Below are positions 1 to 5,234 of a stretch of DNA of 6,930 nucleotides, in pieces. The position numbers and the translations under genes are program-made. The DNA comes from Oscillospiraceae bacterium (GTDB lineage: Bacteria > Bacillota > Clostridia > Oscillospirales > Oscillospiraceae), in assembly GCA_031272845.1 (NCBI GenBank), contig JAISTA010000096.1, positions 1-6,930 on the forward strand, written 5' to 3'. Every line of letters begins with the position of its first letter. Position 1 is the first letter of the stretch. A model generated the notes under the pieces. It saw only the letters and a program-made list of their open reading frames with translations. It did not search any database and had not been told where the DNA came from.

Positions 1-156
1 GCGGAAATTTTCCGCATTGCCGTGTCGTCGTTTTTGCGTAGTTACTACGCGCCTGCGTCCTCCTCCCGGCAATCCGAAAAATATCCTTGCAAATCCGGAA
101 CGCTTCTTAGGCAGAAGGACTATACAGCGCCAAATCAGGCCGGTCGGCCGCCGCGC
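1..156. other. Left edge without a recognisable gene
   Basis: No coding region here looks real; the open frames lack family signatures and are antisense continuations over the lipoprotein gene. Three small inverted repeats are visible: GCGGAAA-T-TTTCCGC at 1-15, GCGTAG-TTA-CTACGC at 36-50, and GGCC-GGTC-GGCC at 138-149. None is followed by a T-run on the strand that would matter for the upstream minus-strand gene, so no intrinsic terminator can be claimed. The element at 1-15 could belong to a terminator or gene whose remainder lies outside the window. Confidence 0.4.
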
Positions 157-741
157 CTACAGGCTTATCAGCTCCTGGCCGAACAGCGAATCGCCGACAA
201 ACATTGCCGAGAATTTTACCGTTCCGTTTTCCCAGGTGTACGTAAACGATTCCTTGCCGTTTACAATAAACGGCTCCGATTGCCGGCCCTCCGCGCCTAT
301 AACGCGCTTCGCGTCCTCATACGTCATTCCCGTTCCATCCGTCATTGCAGCTTCGAGCAGCGCGTAGCCGATAAGGCTGACCTGCCGCTCTGTAACGCCG
401 GACAGGTTGTCCGCCGCCTTTGCGGTCAGCTTATCGCCGGAGAAAACCGTATAAACAACGGCGCCGCCTGTTTTTTGCGTCCAGCTATAAACTATCCACT
501 TGGCTTCCGGATTCTCAGCGTTATCCCTTTCAAAAAATGACTCGCCCTCGGCCGCCAAAATTGTACTCACCTCGTCATAGCTCATATCGGCAATAAGCGC
601 CTCATAGTTTTCCGCCGTTATGCCGGGCTTCAGCTCCTTTGGCGGCGTGCTTGCCGTTGGATCCCCCGCTTTAGTGCAGCCGGAGAGGATAAGCAGAACA
701 GCCGCAGCCGCAATCGCGGGAATCAGGATTTTCTTTTTCAT
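157..741 (-). CDS. Small lipoprotein with two BLIP/DUF3862-like repeats
   Basis: 194 aa. The N-terminus is a classic lipoprotein signal: MKKK, a hydrophobic stretch (about residues 7-18) and a lipobox LSGC with the lipidated Cys at 22, so the mature protein should be anchored to the outer face of the membrane. The rest looks like two copies of one module. Copy 1 (about 43-113) has MSYDEVSTIL...YSWTQ...YTVFSGDKL; copy 2 (about 118-194) has MTYEDAKRVIG...YTWENG...AMFVGDSL. This helix-then-beta layout matches the BLIP-like/DUF3862 (SmpA-related) fold often found in small Firmicute lipoproteins; the precise role is unknown. The ATG is preceded by AAGGA (complement of 755-759), 13 nt away, rather far but the best site seen. 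It is a single gene with its own promoter (846-874), divergent from the SLH gene at 1017. No catalytic residues are recognised; a ligand- or protein-binding role is only inference. Confidence 0.85.
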   Translation of the reverse strand: MKKKILIPAIAAAAVLLILSGCTKAGDPTASTPPKELKPGITAENYEALIADMSYDEVSTILAAEGESFFERDNAENPEAKWIVYSWTQKTGGAVVYTVFSGDKLTAKAADNLSGVTERQVSLIGYALLEAAMTDGTGMTYEDAKRVIGAEGRQSEPFIVNGKESFTYTWENGTVKFSAMFVGDSLFGQELISL

Positions 742-822
742 AATAAACGTGTTTTCCTTATAATAATGTATTTTATGGTGTGCCGCCGCCGCTTTTCACG
801 TATTGCGCAGTCTTAACCGCCG

Positions 823-835
823 CACACCGGGTGTG
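823..835. repeat. Palindrome at the start of the lipoprotein leader
   Basis: CACACC-G-GGTGTG is a perfect inverted repeat covering about +5 to +17 of the predicted lipoprotein transcript. A further GGTGTG lies at 777-782 and could pair with the same CACACC (823-828), giving two mutually exclusive pairings in the leader. It could be a protein operator, a 5' stabilising hairpin, or chance. Confidence 0.4.
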
Positions 836-845
836 TTCTGCTATT

Positions 846-874
846 ATTTTACCCTATTTGTCCGAAATTGTCAA
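846..874 (-). promoter_or_regulatory. Sigma-A-type promoter for the lipoprotein gene
   Basis: On the minus strand a perfect -35 TTGACA (complement of 869-874) is followed after exactly 17 bp by TAAAAT (complement of 846-851), one mismatch from TATAAT. Transcription should begin near 839, leaving a 5' leader of about 98 nt before the lipoprotein ATG at 741. Confidence 0.8.
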
Positions 875-932
875 AGTCTTTTTACGGTGCTTCCCATTGC
901 GCGCATGCTCCCGCAAAAAACACTTCTCTTTT

Positions 933-962
933 TTCAAAAAAAACGCCCCGGCAATGTATAAT
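933..962 (+). promoter_or_regulatory. Probable promoter of the Ig-SLH protein gene
   Basis: A perfect -10 TATAAT lies at 957-962, directly preceded by TG. The -35 is weak: TTCAAA at 933-938 matches TTGACA at four of six positions, with 18-bp spacing. The predicted start is near 969, giving a leader of roughly 48 nt to the ATG at 1017. The -10 is good and in the right place; the -35 is the uncertain part. Confidence 0.55.
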
Positions 963-983
963 CGCAGCCCTGCGTAACACAAT

Positions 984-995
984 AGTAACGTTACT
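984..995. repeat. 12-bp perfect palindrome in the SLH gene leader
   Basis: AGTAACGTTACT is self-complementary over all 12 bases. It lies just downstream of the predicted start near 969 and 7 bp before the Shine-Dalgarno sequence, a position typical of a repressor operator. No regulator in the window can be tied to it. Confidence 0.4.
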
Positions 996-1002
996 TTATC
1001 CC

Positions 1003-1007
1003 GGAGG
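1003..1007 (+). promoter_or_regulatory. Strong ribosome binding site
   Basis: GGAGG sits 9 nt before the ATG at 1017 and fixes that start codon for the Ig-SLH protein. The following MKK...signal-peptide sequence agrees. Confidence 0.85.
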
Positions 1008-1016
1008 ATATCCACA

Positions 1017-2081
1017 ATGAAAAAAAGTACAATCCGTGTAACATCAATTATGCTTGCCGCGCTGATTGCTGTTTCCGGACTCGTGGGCGTAGCGGCGTTC
1101 GCTCACGACAACGAAAACGAGACCGAAACGCCGGAAGTCACAACGACAGCGGCTCCTGAAGACAATGAGGGACAGCCGAACAACGAGGGCACGGCAACGC
1201 CCGTACCGAACTCCGTTCCGATTGCCGAAAATCTTGAGCTCGCCACATACCGCGGCGTTCCGATTACAGGCAAATTCCGCGCAACAGATCCTGACGGCGA
1301 CCTTTTAACCTTTGAGGTTACAAAGGAGCCGAAAAAGGGCACGTTAACCTTCGGCGAAAACGGCGAGTATATCTACACACCTGCGGAAAAATCCAAGGGC
1401 AAGGACAGCTTTGTTTACGTCGCGGTGGACGACAAGGGCGGAATTTCCGCTTCCGCAACAGTCGCAATCGAGATTAAAAAGCAGTCCGGCAAGACGACGT
1501 ACGCCGATATGGAGGGCAATCCCGCGCAGTACGCGGCGCTTGTTCTGGCCGAGGAGGAAATTCTTATCGGAGACAAAATCGGAGCGGTCAGCTTTTTCCG
1601 CCCGGATTCAACAATCTCGCGCAGCGAATTCCTGTCGCTCTGCATGGCGCTTAACGGCACGGAGCCCCTTTCAGGCATAACCCAAACCGGGTTTATGGAC
1701 GACGCTGTAACGCCTACCTGGGCAAAATCCTATATCTCGGCGGGACTTCTCAGCGGCTATATCGGCGGCGAACGCCTTGATGACGGCACGCTTGTATTCA
1801 GCGGAAGCCGCGCTATAACCTACAGCGAGGCCGCCGTTATCCTCAACAGCGTGCTCGACATTACGGACGTCACGTCAGTCGGCAGCTTTGCGGACGATCT
1901 GATTCCCGCCTGGGCAAAAACAGCCTCGGTTAACCTGCTTTCCGTCAATGTTCTGCCGAACAGCCTGGCCGTAATCGGCGGCGAAACCGTCACGCGCGCA
2001 CAGGCCGCCGAAATGCTCGTTTCGGCAATGAACGTGCTGGAAGCGAGAAAGACAGGCGGACTGTTCGGACTGTTTAAGTAA
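1017..2081 (+). CDS. Secreted SLH-domain protein with one cadherin/Ig-like domain
   Basis: 354 aa. Signal peptide: residues 1-29, with basic MKKSTIR, a hydrophobic core and likely cleavage after AFA. Residues 30-65 are an acidic, Thr/Pro-rich linker. Residues about 66-153 form a cadherin-like/bacterial Ig domain of the repeat type seen in large adhesins, with DPDGD (91-95) and VDDKGG (137-142); DPDGD is the kind of acidic turn that binds calcium in such domains. Three SLH repeats follow at about 161-212, 225-280 and 289-340; the last holds the typical VTRAQAAEML. SLH triplets bind secondary cell-wall polysaccharide, so the protein is probably held non-covalently on the outside of the wall and shows its single Ig domain. 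SLH1 and SLH2 are divergent from the usual TRAE-type motif (ISRSEF, ITYSEA). It has its own promoter and RBS and ends at a terminator shared with the convergent SLH gene. Domain calls are firm; the binding partner is unknown. Confidence 0.9.
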   Translation: MKKSTIRVTSIMLAALIAVSGLVGVAAFAHDNENETETPEVTTTAAPEDNEGQPNNEGTATPVPNSVPIAENLELATYRGVPITGKFRATDPDGDLLTFEVTKEPKKGTLTFGENGEYIYTPAEKSKGKDSFVYVAVDDKGGISASATVAIEIKKQSGKTTYADMEGNPAQYAALVLAEEEILIGDKIGAVSFFRPDSTISRSEFLSLCMALNGTEPLSGITQTGFMDDAVTPTWAKSYISAGLLSGYIGGERLDDGTLVFSGSRAITYSEAAVILNSVLDITDVTSVGSFADDLIPAWAKTASVNLLSVNVLPNSLAVIGGETVTRAQAAEMLVSAMNVLEARKTGGLFGLFK

Positions 2082-2085
2082 GAGC

Positions 2086-2101
2086 CTTGCCAAAAGGCAA
2101 G
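2086..2101 (+). repeat. Short hairpin after the stop codon
   Basis: CTTGCC-AAAA-GGCAAG can form a 6-bp stem with a tetraloop, starting 4 nt after the TAA of the Ig-SLH gene. There is no T-run, so it is not a terminator by itself; it may protect the mRNA 3' end ahead of the true terminator. Confidence 0.35.
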
Positions 2102-2113
2102 CCCTGCGCCGCT

Positions 2114-2173
2114 AAACACAAAAAACGCGCTCTCGCGGAATTATTAGCCGCGAGAGCGCGTTTTTTTGTGTTT
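2114..2173. terminator. Bidirectional intrinsic terminator between convergent SLH genes
   Basis: A perfect 13-bp GC-rich stem (2126-2138 CGCGCTCTCGCGG pairing with 2148-2160) closes a 9-nt AT-rich loop. It is flanked by six A on the left (2120-2125) and seven T on the right (2161-2167), and pairing continues through AAACAC/GTGTTT on the outside. Read from either side it is a stem followed by a U-run, so it can end transcription of both the plus-strand gene (stop at 2081) and the minus-strand gene (stop at 2202). Confidence 0.95.
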
Positions 2174-2201
2174 AAGCTGCAGTCAAATCACCGTAAAAAA
2201 C

Positions 2202-3005
2202 CTACGGCATTTGAGCTGTTTTGTAAAATCCGTAGAGCAGCGTCACCGTCTCGGCGCGCGTCGCGCCCTTAACCGGCAGTATCATTCCGTCCGATCCGCT
2301 CATTACCTTCTCGGAAATAGCCCACTGAATTGCCGTCTGTGCCCAAAACGACACGCTGGCCTTGTCTGAAAAGCTGTTCCAGGCGTCCGGGCGGCTGATC
2401 GCGACGGAGTTTCCCATATAACGCTGGAAATTATACAAAATCACAGCGATTTGCTCACGCGTCACGGTTGAGTACGGGTCAAATTTGTCGGAGGATATAC
2501 CGCTCACGATCCTTTCAGACGAGGCCCACTTAACCGGATAGTCGAAGTAACACGCAAGTGGTACGTCTGTAAACACAATTGACTTTTTGCCCTTTATGCT
2601 AGGAAATCCGGCGAATTTGTGCAGCATTGTGACAAAATCGCCGCGAGTTATCAGGCTGTCCGGCGAAAACATATTGTTTCCCGTGCCCGCCGTTATTTTG
2701 TGCATAACCGCGTATTGCACAGAGGGGTAATACCACGCGGTCGGCGGAACGTCGTCGAATTCACGAGGCACCGGCACTGACGTAATGGAGTTTATCAGCG
2801 ACACTGACCTGTTATACGCGCCCGTAAAGGCGTTATTCAGCTTGCCTTGTATCAGCGCCTGCATCTGCGCCCGATAGTCCGCCTCAAGATACGACCTTGT
2901 GATAAGCGGATCGTTTGAGTCGCCCGCCGCCATCAGCGTCACCGACGCTGATAAAAGCAGCAGCGCAAGCACTCTTTTAAGCTGTTTTTTTATAGAACCT
3001 TTCAT
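2202..3005 (-). CDS. Secreted protein with three SLH repeats
   Basis: 267 aa. The signal peptide spans roughly residues 1-27 (basic MKGSIKKQLKR, Leu-rich core, LMAAGD). Residues 28-80 begin with NDPLITRSYLEADY and run as a probable helix, the kind of linker I associate with short clostridial SLH proteins. SLH repeats are at about 83-131 (FDDVPPTAWYYPSVQYAV...ITRGDF), 145-194 (FTDVP...VTREQIAVILYNF) and 212-262 (WAQTAIQWAI...ATRAETVTLLYGF). There is no other domain, so the protein is essentially a cell-wall-anchoring unit; it may act as a structural surface protein or in SLH-dependent wall organisation. The ATG is supported by GGAGGG at 3013-3018, 7 nt upstream. Only 21 bp separate the start codon from the nearest CRISPR repeat of array A, and no convincing promoter was found between it and the adenosyltransferase gene, so it may be transcribed through the array. 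Confidence 0.9.
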   Translation of the reverse strand: MKGSIKKQLKRVLALLLLSASVTLMAAGDSNDPLITRSYLEADYRAQMQALIQGKLNNAFTGAYNRSVSLINSITSVPVPREFDDVPPTAWYYPSVQYAVMHKITAGTGNNMFSPDSLITRGDFVTMLHKFAGFPSIKGKKSIVFTDVPLACYFDYPVKWASSERIVSGISSDKFDPYSTVTREQIAVILYNFQRYMGNSVAISRPDAWNSFSDKASVSFWAQTAIQWAISEKVMSGSDGMILPVKGATRAETVTLLYGFYKTAQMP

Positions 3006-3012
3006 TGGTATA

Positions 3013-3018
3013 CCCTCC
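3013..3018 (-). promoter_or_regulatory. Strong ribosome binding site next to CRISPR array A
   Basis: The minus strand reads GGAGGG, 7 nt before the ATG at 3005. It fixes the start of the second SLH protein. The upstream edge of this site is only 8 bp from the last repeat of array A. Confidence 0.8.
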
Positions 3019-3026
3019 GAAATAAA

Positions 3027-3254
3027 GTTTCAATTTGCACTCCTCATACGAGGAGCGACCTGACTACGGTGAGAAGGATTCAGACCCGATACCGTTTCAA
3101 TCCACGCTCCTTATCTGCAGAGCGACCGAACACGGACATCATGCCTATCATAGCCCGACCGTTTCAATCCACACTCCTCAGTGAGGAGCGACTGAGGCAG
3201 TCAACGCCATCATAAGTACCCCACGCGCAGCGACCCGCGTTTCAATCCACGCTC
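3027..3254 (-). CRISPR. Short, decayed type I-C-like CRISPR array (array A)
   Basis: Repeats lie at 3027-3059 (33 nt), 3094-3126 (33 nt), 3161-3192 (32 nt), and a half repeat at 3239-3254. Spacers are 3060-3093 (34 nt), 3127-3160 (34 nt) and 3193-3238 (46 nt, abnormal). On the plus strand each repeat starts GTTTCAATCC and full ones end GAGCGAC, with a palindromic centre. The minus-strand form (GTCGCTCC...GTGGATTGAAAC) resembles known type I-C repeats such as that of Bacillus halodurans, so crRNA should be read from the minus strand. The lowest-coordinate repeat is the most diverged (TTG for CCA after GTTTCAAT), as expected for a trailer end. At the expected leader side there is no AT-rich leader but the 3' end of a coding gene. 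It is therefore probably a leaderless relict, unable to gain spacers but perhaps still transcribed from the upstream operon. Confidence 0.9.
3239..3254 (-). repeat. Truncated CRISPR repeat abutting a stop codon
   Basis: GTTTCAATCCACGCTC matches the first 16 bases of the 32-nt repeat without error, then similarity stops. The TAG of the adenosyltransferase gene (complement of 3258-3260) is 3 bp further on. This looks like a breakpoint between array and gene rather than gradual decay. Confidence 0.8.
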
Positions 3255-3257
3255 GCG

Positions 3258-3761
3258 CTAGAACTCAATTCCGCGCCTTGCGGCAACGCCCTTTTCATAC
3301 GGGTGACGCTCCGCCGCAACGTGCGTCAGGTAGTCGGCAAGCTCAAATATCTCCGGAATGTTCGTGTGCCCCGTGATTACAATCTCAGCCTGTGCGCTCT
3401 CAATGAACCGCACGACAGACTCAACCGGCAGCAGCCCCAGTCCGACCGCGTCCAAAAGCTCGTCAAACACAAGCACGGAATTCGGCGCGTCGCGCCTAGA
3501 GACGCTTTCAAAAACATCGCGGCAGTTTTTTGCCGTGTCGTCTGTCTGCTGCTGCGTGAGCTTCAGCACAAAGCTCTGCCCCGCAACATTCGCGTCTACA
3601 ACCTCAACGCCGAGCTTTTTCAGGGAATGAACCTCTCCGCAGTCCCAGCTTTTCAAAAACCGGGCAAACACCGCGTTAAACCCGCAGCCTACTGCGCGGG
3701 CGCAAAGCCCGATTGCGGCGGTTGTTTTTCCTTTTCCGTTTCCGTAGTAAACATGGATCAT
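3258..3761 (-). CDS. cobO: Corrinoid (cob(I)alamin) adenosyltransferase, BtuR/CobO/CobA type
   Basis: 167 aa, at the short end for the family but complete at both ends. It transfers the adenosyl group of ATP to the cobalt of reduced corrinoids, making adenosylcobalamin-type cofactors in the cytoplasm. Diagnostic features: the P-loop GNGKGKTT at residues 7-14, directly after MIHVYY; ARFLKSWDCGE at 33-43 (family pattern FLKG..GE); a Walker B-like VLVFDELLDAV at 96-106; VITGH at 128-132; and the C-terminal signature HPYEKGVAARRGIEF at 153-167. The RBS GGTGAG (complement of 3768-3773) is 6 nt before the ATG. Its start is 18 bp after the stop of the histidine phosphatase gene, so the two are probably co-transcribed and both fit corrinoid metabolism. 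Immediately downstream comes CRISPR array A without a visible terminator. The symbol could equally be cobA or btuR by naming tradition. Confidence 0.93.
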   Translation of the reverse strand: MIHVYYGNGKGKTTAAIGLCARAVGCGFNAVFARFLKSWDCGEVHSLKKLGVEVVDANVAGQSFVLKLTQQQTDDTAKNCRDVFESVSRRDAPNSVLVFDELLDAVGLGLLPVESVVRFIESAQAEIVITGHTNIPEIFELADYLTHVAAERHPYEKGVAARRGIEF

Positions 3762-3779
3762 ATAGGTCTCACCGTTGGT

Positions 3780-4430
3780 TTATTTCAGCCCGCCCGTGCC
3801 GGCCGCCTGCGCGTCCTCCTGCTTTTGCGGCATTTTGAACGCCGTTATCGGCGCAATATCCGTCAGATCCTTGAAAATCCCCAGCTCGTTTGTATTGACC
3901 TCGCACTGAAAGCCGCCGTTATGGCTCGGATTTCTGGCGAAATAATCGAGGTTCGGCCGCCCGTAACGCTCAAGGATGGACATAATCGTACCGCCGTGCG
4001 CGACGATTATTGTATACGGCTTCATCCGCGCGACATTTTCCGTAATGATCTGCAAAAACGCGCCGCATATCCGTGAGGAAAACTCTATTCTCCCCTCCCC
4101 TCCGGGGCACTGGCCGTAGCAGTTGCCGTCTACCCACGCCCTATAGCGCAGATCACTCTCCATCTCGGCGGCGGAGCGCCCCTCAAAAATGCCGAAATCC
4201 ATTTCTCGCAGCTCCGGTATGAGTATAATCCGCGCGTTCGGGAATTTCAGCGTCGCGGTCTGCACGCAGCGCACGAGCGTTGAGGAATACACAAGCTCAA
4301 CGTCCGGAAAGACGCCGTTGAACAGCGCCTGCGCCTTTCCCTCGGCGCAAAGCGGCTCGTCCGCGAGTCCCAAATATCTTTTTTGCAGGTTGCTTTCTGT
4401 TTTTGCGTGGCGCAGAAGGATTAGCTTCAT
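3780..4430 (-). CDS. Histidine phosphatase family protein, possibly CobC-like
   Basis: 216 aa from the ATG at 4430. Branch-2-free phosphoglycerate-mutase-like fold: MKLILLRHAKTESN carries the catalytic RH at residues 7-8 (phosphohistidine at His8); further active-site elements are Arg54 in SSTLVRCVQT, the acid Glu76 in ELREMDFGIFEG, PGGEG at 109-113, and AHGG with His145. This pattern is that of the alpha-ribazole phosphatase (CobC)/PGM group. The neighbouring corrinoid adenosyltransferase, 18 bp downstream, makes a cobalamin role (removing phosphate from alpha-ribazole 5'-phosphate) a reasonable inference, but substrates in this superfamily cannot be told from motifs alone. A longer frame could begin at a TTG at 4478, adding 16 residues with no family similarity, so the ATG beginning the RHA motif is preferred, although only a weak purine-rich site (GAAGAG) precedes it. 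The last 25 residues are an Ala/Gln/Gly-rich tail outside the fold. Confidence 0.88.
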   Translation of the reverse strand: MKLILLRHAKTESNLQKRYLGLADEPLCAEGKAQALFNGVFPDVELVYSSTLVRCVQTATLKFPNARIILIPELREMDFGIFEGRSAAEMESDLRYRAWVDGNCYGQCPGGEGRIEFSSRICGAFLQIITENVARMKPYTIIVAHGGTIMSILERYGRPNLDYFARNPSHNGGFQCEVNTNELGIFKDLTDIAPITAFKMPQKQEDAQAAGTGGLK

Positions 4431-4512
4431 TATTCTTTGTTCTTCACTCTTCTTTTGTGGTGTGCTGCGTATCGGCAAATTCGCCCGACTGACGGCTTTA
4501 TGTAACGCGGCG

Positions 4513-5223
4513 CTATTCGGCGCTTAGGTGTCCCCAGACGGCGACGACCTCAGAAACCGGCGGCACAATCTCCAGCGCGCTTGAGAAAAGCGACGCGGGA
4601 AATGCCGAAAGCTTCTTGTTTGCGGCAGAAACTACCGCGTCAAACCCCGAAATCGCGATTGCGCTGTTCGCTCCGTTAATCCGCGCAAAGCTTGCCGTAA
4701 CCGACGCGACATCGGCCTCTGTCATACGAGCCTTGTTCTTCACAAAGCTGTCCTGAAAAATGCGGAATTCGCGGCCCAGCTCGGCATAAAGCTTCATCGT
4801 CGCCGCGACTGAAAGCCCGCTGTCCGCCGCCGTCAAGGAGGCTCTGACACGCGAAATACCCGACATATCAAAGAATTCGTATCCCGCGGCGACCTTCATC
4901 ACGTCGCCTGCGTATCCGCAAAGGTTTTCTATATGCTCCGCAACCGAAACGCCGTAATAATAGTCGCCAGTTGTTATTGTCGAGGTAAACGCGCTGTCAA
5001 TCGCGCGCGCCGACACGCGTACATTCTTAAAAACGCCGCCCGCCGCGATTATCAGCGCAAGAACAAAGCATGCAAGCCGCGCGGCGTGCAGCTTTGCGCT
5101 CGGCTTCGCCTTTTCGACCCTAACGGGCGCTGACGGGGCTTTTTTCGCCTGCGCGGCAGGTCTTGCACCCGGCGCTACTGGCCTTGCCGCCGGAGCTTTA
5201 TATTGTTGCGCGTTTTGAGGCAT
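4513..5223 (-). CDS. Single-pass membrane protein, LemA-like
   Basis: 236 aa. Residues 1-46 are Pro/Ala/Lys-rich and disordered-looking, with no signal peptide. A single transmembrane segment lies at about 47-65 (LHAARLACFVLALIIAAGGV). The remainder (about 75-225) appears helical and recalls the LemA family: an early ENLCGYAGDVMKVA...ISRVRASL, in the place of LemA's NLV..GYA..E...V..AR, and a late ISGFDAVVSAANKKLSAFPASLF, in the place of YN.AV..YN..I..FP. The match is by pattern and is moderate; a diverged relative or an unrelated helical protein is possible. LemA proteins are membrane proteins of unclear function. It begins 11 bp after the stop of telA, which suggests coupling with it and a shared envelope role. 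Its RBS is weak (AAGAG). An 82-bp gap with no clear promoter precedes the next gene. Confidence 0.7.
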   Translation of the reverse strand: MPQNAQQYKAPAARPVAPGARPAAQAKKAPSAPVRVEKAKPSAKLHAARLACFVLALIIAAGGVFKNVRVSARAIDSAFTSTITTGDYYYGVSVAEHIENLCGYAGDVMKVAAGYEFFDMSGISRVRASLTAADSGLSVAATMKLYAELGREFRIFQDSFVKNKARMTEADVASVTASFARINGANSAIAISGFDAVVSAANKKLSAFPASLFSSALEIVPPVSEVVAVWGHLSAE

Positions 5224-5234
5224 TTTTGCTCTTA

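Noticed and set aside
36..50. Hairpin GCGTAG-TTA-CTACGC as a terminator for the lipoprotein gene
   Set aside because: On the minus strand it is followed by A residues, not U, and it is over 100 bp from the stop codon.
22..540. 172-aa open frame on the plus strand
   Set aside because: It is antisense to the lipoprotein gene, which has a lipobox, promoter and internal repeats; the plus-strand peptide has no recognisable family features.
780..977. 65-aa open frame on the plus strand between the divergent genes
   Set aside because: It overlaps both predicted promoters, has no Shine-Dalgarno sequence, and its peptide looks like translated non-coding DNA.
3303..4076. 257-aa open frame on the plus strand
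   Set aside because: It runs antisense over cobO and the histidine phosphatase gene, both with clear catalytic motifs; it is rich in Arg and Cys as expected of a shadow frame.
4431..4478. Upstream TTG start for the histidine phosphatase
   Set aside because: It would add MPIRSTPQKKSEEQRI before the family's usual first residues MKLILLRHA; the ATG at 4430 fits better. Weak RBS at either, so some doubt remains.
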